Assembly (NCBI GenBank): GCA_964352785.1
Contig: CAYGTI010000009.1
Coordinates: 1-64,000, forward strand
Direction: 5' to 3'
DNA length: 64,000 nucleotides
DNA from: JACOMS01 sp964352785
Lineage (GTDB): Bacteria > Pseudomonadota > Alphaproteobacteria > Caulobacterales > Maricaulaceae
In this document: one piece after another, positions 60,524 to 64,000 of the stretch
How positions within the stretch are numbered: position 1 is the stretch's first letter
Layout of the letters: every line of letters begins with the position of its first letter
Position numbers and translations under genes: made by a program
Notes under the pieces: model-generated
Database searches by the model: none
What the model saw: the letters and a program-made list of their open reading frames with translations, nothing else
What the model was told of the DNA's origin: nothing

Positions 60524-60587
60524 TTTTGATCCAATTTTAGGGTTGACCTTAGCAGACTCCCCTCCTAGTTTCCGCGCGCTCTTGAGA

Positions 60588-60663
60588 GAGCCCGTAGCTC
60601 AGTTGGTAGAGCGCCTCACTTTTAATGAGGATGTCCACGGTTCAAGTCCGTGCGGGCTCACCA
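60588..60663 (+). tRNA. tRNA-Lys (TTT)
   Basis: This 76-nt cloverleaf is complete with encoded CCA. The acceptor stem is GAGCCCG/CGGGCTC, the anticodon stem CCTCA/TGAGG and the loop CTTTTAA with anticodon TTT. The T-arm is CCACGG TTCAAGT CCGTG, and the D-loop contains AGTTGGTAGA. It reads lysine codons AAA/AAG. Confidence 0.97.
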
Positions 60664-60930
60664 GAGCTTTCTTTTATCAAACAATGCTCTTACATGCCAT
60701 GTCTGATTCTCTGTGCATGCAATATCTGTGACAGAGTGATGCATTTTAGCAACTTTTGAAAAATATTCGTTTGAAAGTCTGTAATTATTGGTAATGTAAG
60801 GCTGGCCAAGCGGAACTAAATCGTGTAGCCAAGTTAGATACATTGGCGGCGTTGTATCGCTGTCATGTTCTATGCGCAATTCTGCGTTAAATTAACTTGC
60901 GGCATAACTGCCGCTGTCGGAGGAAAGAAT
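60664..60930 (+). other. Intergenic region upstream of the OmpA-family gene
   Basis: This 267-bp AT-rich region follows tRNA-Lys and must contain the promoter of the porin gene, but I cannot place a convincing -35/-10 pair. A hairpin GCGGCA-TAAC-TGCCGC (60899-60914) lies seven bases before the AGGAAAG ribosome-binding site. A 73-codon frame on the reverse strand overlaps the tRNA and is not credible. I see no terminator for the tRNA. Confidence 0.45.
60899..60914 (+). promoter_or_regulatory. 5' UTR hairpin of the OmpA-family gene
   Basis: A 6-bp GC-rich stem with a TAAC tetraloop lies directly upstream of the ribosome-binding site. Abundant porin mRNAs such as E. coli ompA are stabilised by 5' UTR hairpins; a similar role here is an inference. 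Confidence 0.45.
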
Positions 60931-62283
60931 ATGAAGCTCAAGCTTCTCACAGCGGCCGCAACAGCCGCATTGATGGCGGTGCCTTCGCTTGCATCCGCAG
61001 ACGATTCCGGTTGGTATCTGCGCGGTAACGTGGGTTACGGCGCTCACACAGATATCGATTTGACGGGCGATGTTGTCGGCGATGTCCAAAGTGAAGGTAA
61101 TGCAACTGGGTCTATTGGCCTCGGTTACGATTTTGGTAACAACTGGCGTCTCGAACTTGACGGTGCCTCTCTTTGGACTGATTTGGGCGCGGTAAGCGGT
61201 TACCCACAATCTTCGTCTAAGCTTCGCACACGTACAACGATGCTCAATGCTATTTATGATTTCAGCGATTTTGGCCGTTGGGCACCTTATGTCGGTGCCG
61301 GTTTGGGTGTTGCACGTGCTAGCACGACTACAGAGGCGTCTGATTTTCCGAGTGGCGCTTTAGGTTCGCCAGGAGTCGTTCCTGTTAATAGCCCTGCATG
61401 TCCAAATGGCATAGCTTGTGGTTTCAAAAACAGCACGTCGTCTCTTGGGTGGCAAGTACTTGCCGGTTTAGGTTATGATATTACCGAGAAATTGGTATGG
61501 GATACACAGTATCGCTATCTTAACGTTGGTGATGTCGGATTTCTCGGTTCAGTAAATCCTGTTGTTAATGGTGCCCCTCGGCCGGGCACTTTCACCATGG
61601 AAAATGTTGGCGCACATAGCTTGATGACGGGTTTCCGTTATAAGTTTGGTGCAACAGCGCCTGCTATGCAGTCGTGCTGGGATGGATCAAGTATTCTTGC
61701 AACAGCAACATGTCCTGCAAAACCTATTCCGATGAAAACATGTTGGGATGGCAATCAAATTGCTGCGTCTGACACATGTCCTGCGCGTCCAATGCAAACA
61801 TGTTGGGATGGTTCAAGCATTTTTGCGTCTGACACATGTCCTGCACGTCCAACGTTCACATGTTCAGATGGTTCAATCGTTTCAGATCAGTCTATCTGTC
61901 CAATCGTCGTACAAAACCTTTGTCCTGATCAGTTCAGGTCCGAAATCATTTATTATGAGTTCGACAAAGGTAAGTCAGCGGAAACACGTAATGCTATCCA
62001 GCAGGTTCTTGACGCAGGTCAGTACTGCAAGGTCGACAACATCCGTGTTGTTGGTCATACAGACACGTCCGGTTCAGCAGCCTACAACTTGGCACTTTCG
62101 CAGCGCCGCGCATCTGATGCGCGCTCTGAGCTTGTGCGCCAAGGTATGGACGGCGCGCTTATCACATCTGAAGGTAAAGGCGAAACAGAGCTTCGCGTTC
62201 AGACTGGTGACGGCGTTAAAGAGCAGCAAAACCGCCGGACAGAAGTCTTGCTTCAGCTTTCACAGGTTGGCGGCGTACGCTAG
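60931..62283 (+). CDS. OmpA-family outer membrane protein with Cys-rich repeats
   Basis: This 450-aa protein has a signal peptide (cleavage after ASA, about residue 22) and an N-terminal eight-stranded barrel (about 23-245; DSGWYLRGNVGYGAHTDIDL, LGYDFGNNWRLELDGASLW). Then come four Cys-rich repeats (249-324) and a C-terminal OmpA peptidoglycan-binding domain (about 325-450), with IRVVGHTDTSGSAAYNLALSQRRA containing the Asp and Arg that hold diaminopimelate. AGGAAAG precedes the ATG at 60931. It links the outer membrane to the cell wall and is probably abundant. A strong terminator follows. Confidence 0.94.
   Translation: MKLKLLTAAATAALMAVPSLASADDSGWYLRGNVGYGAHTDIDLTGDVVGDVQSEGNATGSIGLGYDFGNNWRLELDGASLWTDLGAVSGYPQSSSKLRTRTTMLNAIYDFSDFGRWAPYVGAGLGVARASTTTEASDFPSGALGSPGVVPVNSPACPNGIACGFKNSTSSLGWQVLAGLGYDITEKLVWDTQYRYLNVGDVGFLGSVNPVVNGAPRPGTFTMENVGAHSLMTGFRYKFGATAPAMQSCWDGSSILATATCPAKPIPMKTCWDGNQIAASDTCPARPMQTCWDGSSIFASDTCPARPTFTCSDGSIVSDQSICPIVVQNLCPDQFRSEIIYYEFDKGKSAETRNAIQQVLDAGQYCKVDNIRVVGHTDTSGSAAYNLALSQRRASDARSELVRQGMDGALITSEGKGETELRVQTGDGVKEQQNRRTEVLLQLSQVGGVR
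61675..61902 (+). repeat. Tandem Cys-rich repeats within the OmpA-family gene
   Basis: Four imperfect units of 16-17 residues plus short linkers have the form C-W/S-D-G-S-x-I-x-A-(x)n-T-C-P-A-x-P (residues 249-324). Units two and three are nearly identical in DNA (TGTTGGGATGG and GCGTCTGACACATGTCCTGC recur), suggesting recent duplication. Each unit could close one disulfide in the periplasm. Confidence 0.85.
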
Positions 62284-62309
62284 ACACATAGCGATACTGA
62301 ATAAGCCTG

Positions 62310-62341
62310 ACGGCCCGGTTTTAACCGGGCCGTTTGCGTTT
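62310..62341 (+). terminator. Intrinsic terminator after the OmpA-family gene
   Basis: ACGGCCCGGTT (62310-62320) and AACCGGGCCGT (62323-62333) form an 11-bp perfect stem (effective loop of four after opening the inner A-T pair), followed by TTGCGTTT. It ends the porin transcript. Confidence 0.85.
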
Positions 62342-62456
62342 CAAGGTTAGAGTTTGTCGCAAAACTGTTTCCCTGTGTTCGCAAAATTTGAATAAAAATT
62401 GCAAGATAGGCCCTATATCCGCTAAAGCCTATGACAATAATCCTGCGGAGCCTATT

Positions 62457-63737
62457 TTGACATCACCCCTTGTTCTACTCTCTCTCTGCTCTGATGAGCA
62501 GCAAATCGTTGACCAAGTGAATGGACAACATGCAGCGATGGTGTCTACTTTGCTGGAGTGGTCCTCCCAAAATTCGGGCAGTCGCAACCGCGCTGGTCTT
62601 GATGCGATGCGGACAATATTGATAAAATATCTGCAACGACTTCCCGGACAAATACGTGAAGAGACGTTAGCTAAAGGCTCTGTTGTGGGCTGTGACGGTG
62701 TCCAATCCGAGATAGATTACGCGCCTGCCATCCTTATGACAGTCAGGCCCGAAGCGCCGGTACAGCTCGTTTTAACCGGGCACTACGACACTGTTTTCCC
62801 CAAAGACAGCCATTTTCAAACGCCCACATATATTGACAAGGATACAGTCAACGGCCCGGGAACCGCGGATATGAAGGGCGGTATTCTTGTCATGGTAACG
62901 GCCCTTCAGGCCCTCGAATCGCATAAAGATAAAGACACTATTGGCTATAATATTTTACTGAGCCCTGATGAGGAGATCGGCTCTCCAGGGTCTGCGCCTT
63001 TGCTGGCTAAACTCGGAACGGCTGCGCATGTCGGTTTAACATATGAACCTGCGCTTGCAGATGGCTCTATGGCAGGTGCCCGCAAAGGTAGCGGAAACTT
63101 CGCCTTAATTATTCGGGGCAAAGCAGCCCATGCAGGGCGGGAGCATCATTTGGGACGCAACGCAATTGCGGCCATGTCGGAATTTGTTATGGGTCTTGAG
63201 GCGCTCAATGGGCAGCGGGACGGGGTAACATTTAATATCGCCAAGATTGACGGCGGGGGCGCTCCAAATATTGTCCCGGAGCTGGCGATTGGCCGCTATA
63301 ATGTGCGCATGAAAGATCCGGCAGATATGGAATGGATCGATAACTGTATCGCAGAACTTGTTGAAAGAATTAATACGAAAGACGGTATTTCCGCTGAGCT
63401 AACAGGTGGCTTTACCCGACCGCCCAAGCCCATGGCACCTGCGAATGCGCAAGTTTTTGATTGGGTGAAACAGGCTGGCGCGCTCATTGGACAAGATATT
63501 AAATGGGCTCCCAGCGGCGGCGTCTGCGAAGGCAATAACCTTTGGGCCTCGGGCTGTCCCAACGTCGATACACTGGGTGTTCGTGGCGGGGACATTCATT
63601 CAGACCGTGAATTTGTCAAGCTTTCCAGTCTTGTTGAGCGCGCCCGCCTGTCTACGGTGATCTTGATGAAGCTTGCTAGCGGTGAATTTGATGCCCGTGC
63701 GGTCAAGAAAATGGCAATGGAACCGACTTCATGTTGA
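62457..63737 (+). CDS. M20-family metallohydrolase (AST-pathway associated)
   Basis: This 426-aa protein belongs to the M20/ArgE/CPG2 zinc peptidase family. Metal ligands are visible in LTGHYDTVFP, GPGTADMKGG, SPDEEIGSPGS, GLTYEPAL and GGDIHSDREF; the dimerisation domain lies in the middle. I start it at TTG 62457 because GGAG lies six bases upstream; a longer frame reaching 62334 runs through the porin terminator. It overlaps astA by seven bases. An M20 hydrolase next to astA probably serves arginine catabolism, perhaps replacing succinylglutamate desuccinylase (AstE). The substrate is inferred from context only. Confidence 0.88.
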   Translation: MTSPLVLLSLCSDEQQIVDQVNGQHAAMVSTLLEWSSQNSGSRNRAGLDAMRTILIKYLQRLPGQIREETLAKGSVVGCDGVQSEIDYAPAILMTVRPEAPVQLVLTGHYDTVFPKDSHFQTPTYIDKDTVNGPGTADMKGGILVMVTALQALESHKDKDTIGYNILLSPDEEIGSPGSAPLLAKLGTAAHVGLTYEPALADGSMAGARKGSGNFALIIRGKAAHAGREHHLGRNAIAAMSEFVMGLEALNGQRDGVTFNIAKIDGGGAPNIVPELAIGRYNVRMKDPADMEWIDNCIAELVERINTKDGISAELTGGFTRPPKPMAPANAQVFDWVKQAGALIGQDIKWAPSGGVCEGNNLWASGCPNVDTLGVRGGDIHSDREFVKLSSLVERARLSTVILMKLASGEFDARAVKKMAMEPTSC

Positions 63738-64000
63738 TCGTTCGCCCGATTCGAAATGGCGATCTGGACATGCTTATTGACCTTGCGCGAAAGGCCGGGC
63801 CAGGGTTCACTTCCCTTGCTGTGGGTGATGATATCCTTGAAAAGCGACTTGAAAAATCGGTAAAGAGTTTCTCAAACTTGGATAATATATCACCTGACCA
63901 TGCTTATTTTCTTGTACTCGAAGATACGGTCATGGACCGCATCGTTGGTATCAGTGCGGTAAAGGCGCAAATTGGTTTACGTGATCCGTTTTTTAATTTC
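63731..64000 (+). CDS. astA: Arginine N-succinyltransferase, 5' part
   Basis: The first 90 codons of astA are present, and the frame is open to the window edge. AstA succinylates arginine in the first step of the AST pathway, which uses arginine as a nitrogen or carbon source. Family marks are LIVRPIRNGDLDMLIDLARK, AGPGFTSLAVGDDILEKRL, then YFLVLEDTVMDRIVGISAV and the start of the GLRDPFFNF segment. It overlaps the upstream M20 gene, so the two are translationally coupled. Confidence 0.93.
   Translation, partial: MLIVRPIRNGDLDMLIDLARKAGPGFTSLAVGDDILEKRLEKSVKSFSNLDNISPDHAYFLVLEDTVMDRIVGISAVKAQIGLRDPFFNF

Noticed and set aside
60658..60879. 73-codon reverse-strand frame upstream of the OmpA-family gene
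   Set aside because: It runs into tRNA-Lys, lacks a good ribosome-binding site and resembles no family; likely chance in AT-rich DNA.
60868..60884. GTTC-N7-AATT upstream of the OmpA-family gene as a possible SOS box
   Set aside because: Only one half-site matches; the second is AATT instead of GTTC.
62334..62456. 41-codon N-terminal extension of the M20 hydrolase
   Set aside because: It would begin inside the porin terminator and is not hydrolase-like; TTG 62457 with GGAG upstream fits better.

Overview
The window is a stretch of chromosome from an alphaproteobacterium of roughly 50% GC. Gene order and protein types support this: a full 14-subunit nuo operon followed by birA, coaX, rnj, mce, a DUF1467 gene, proS and lolCD; the run rpsB-tsf-pyrH-frr-uppS-cdsA-dxr-rseP-bamA-skp-lpxD-fabZ-lpxA-lpxI-lpxB; a LexA site of the alphaproteobacterial form GTTC-N7-GTTC; and -10 elements of the form TANAWC. 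A marine Caulobacter/Hyphomonas-type relative is my guess, not something the sequence proves. Almost all of it is core genome. There are no rRNA genes, CRISPR arrays, transposases or phage genes. || Layout. 1-3491: the 3' end of a tRNA-Asp gene, a terminator, selO, an AT-rich small membrane protein gene and an unrecognised reverse-strand gene. 3492-18748: nuoA to nuoN (respiratory complex I), interrupted between nuoC and nuoD by a four-helix-bundle (23S rRNA intervening-sequence type) protein gene with inverted heptad repeats at its edges. 18754-26136: cofactor, RNA decay, translation and lipoprotein-sorting genes. 26139-31151: a reverse-strand amino acid permease and, divergent from it, a 30-codon membrane peptide gene and dnaE behind a LexA-type promoter. 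31302-46060: the translation, isoprenoid, envelope and lipid A super-operon. 46050-48808: gltX and gltA on the reverse strand. 48863-55703: comEC, lexA, a secreted pentapeptide-repeat protein, an HscC-type Hsp70 with its J-like partner, and a YciI-like protein. 55809-59961: coaD, two cyclophilins, queA and tgt. 59951-64000: a lipoprotein gene, tRNA-Lys, an OmpA-family porin, an M20 hydrolase and the start of astA. || How the genes work together. NuoA-N form the proton-pumping NADH dehydrogenase. The rpsB to lpxB block ties protein synthesis to envelope growth: UppS, CdsA and Dxr supply lipid carriers and phospholipid precursors, BamA and Skp assemble outer membrane proteins, and LpxD/FabZ/LpxA/LpxI/LpxB make lipid A. 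LolCD exports lipoproteins to the outer membrane. LexA in this window very probably controls itself and the small-peptide/dnaE promoter. || Best leads. (1) A 30-aa single-span membrane peptide (27590-27682) sits directly behind a -35/-10/SOS-box promoter built like the lexA promoter. It is a strong candidate for a SidA-like SOS cell-division inhibitor, coupled here to the replicative polymerase gene. (2) The four-helix-bundle gene in the nuo operon is bounded by inverted ACTGNNN heptads and supplies the nuoC stop codon, which looks like a small mobile element. (3) The tRNA-guanine transglycosylase has lost two of the three zinc-binding cysteines. (4) NuoE and ribosomal protein S2 end in the same helix-hairpin-helix-like domain. 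(5) Several strong hairpins sit at gene starts (nuoA, rpsB, comEC).
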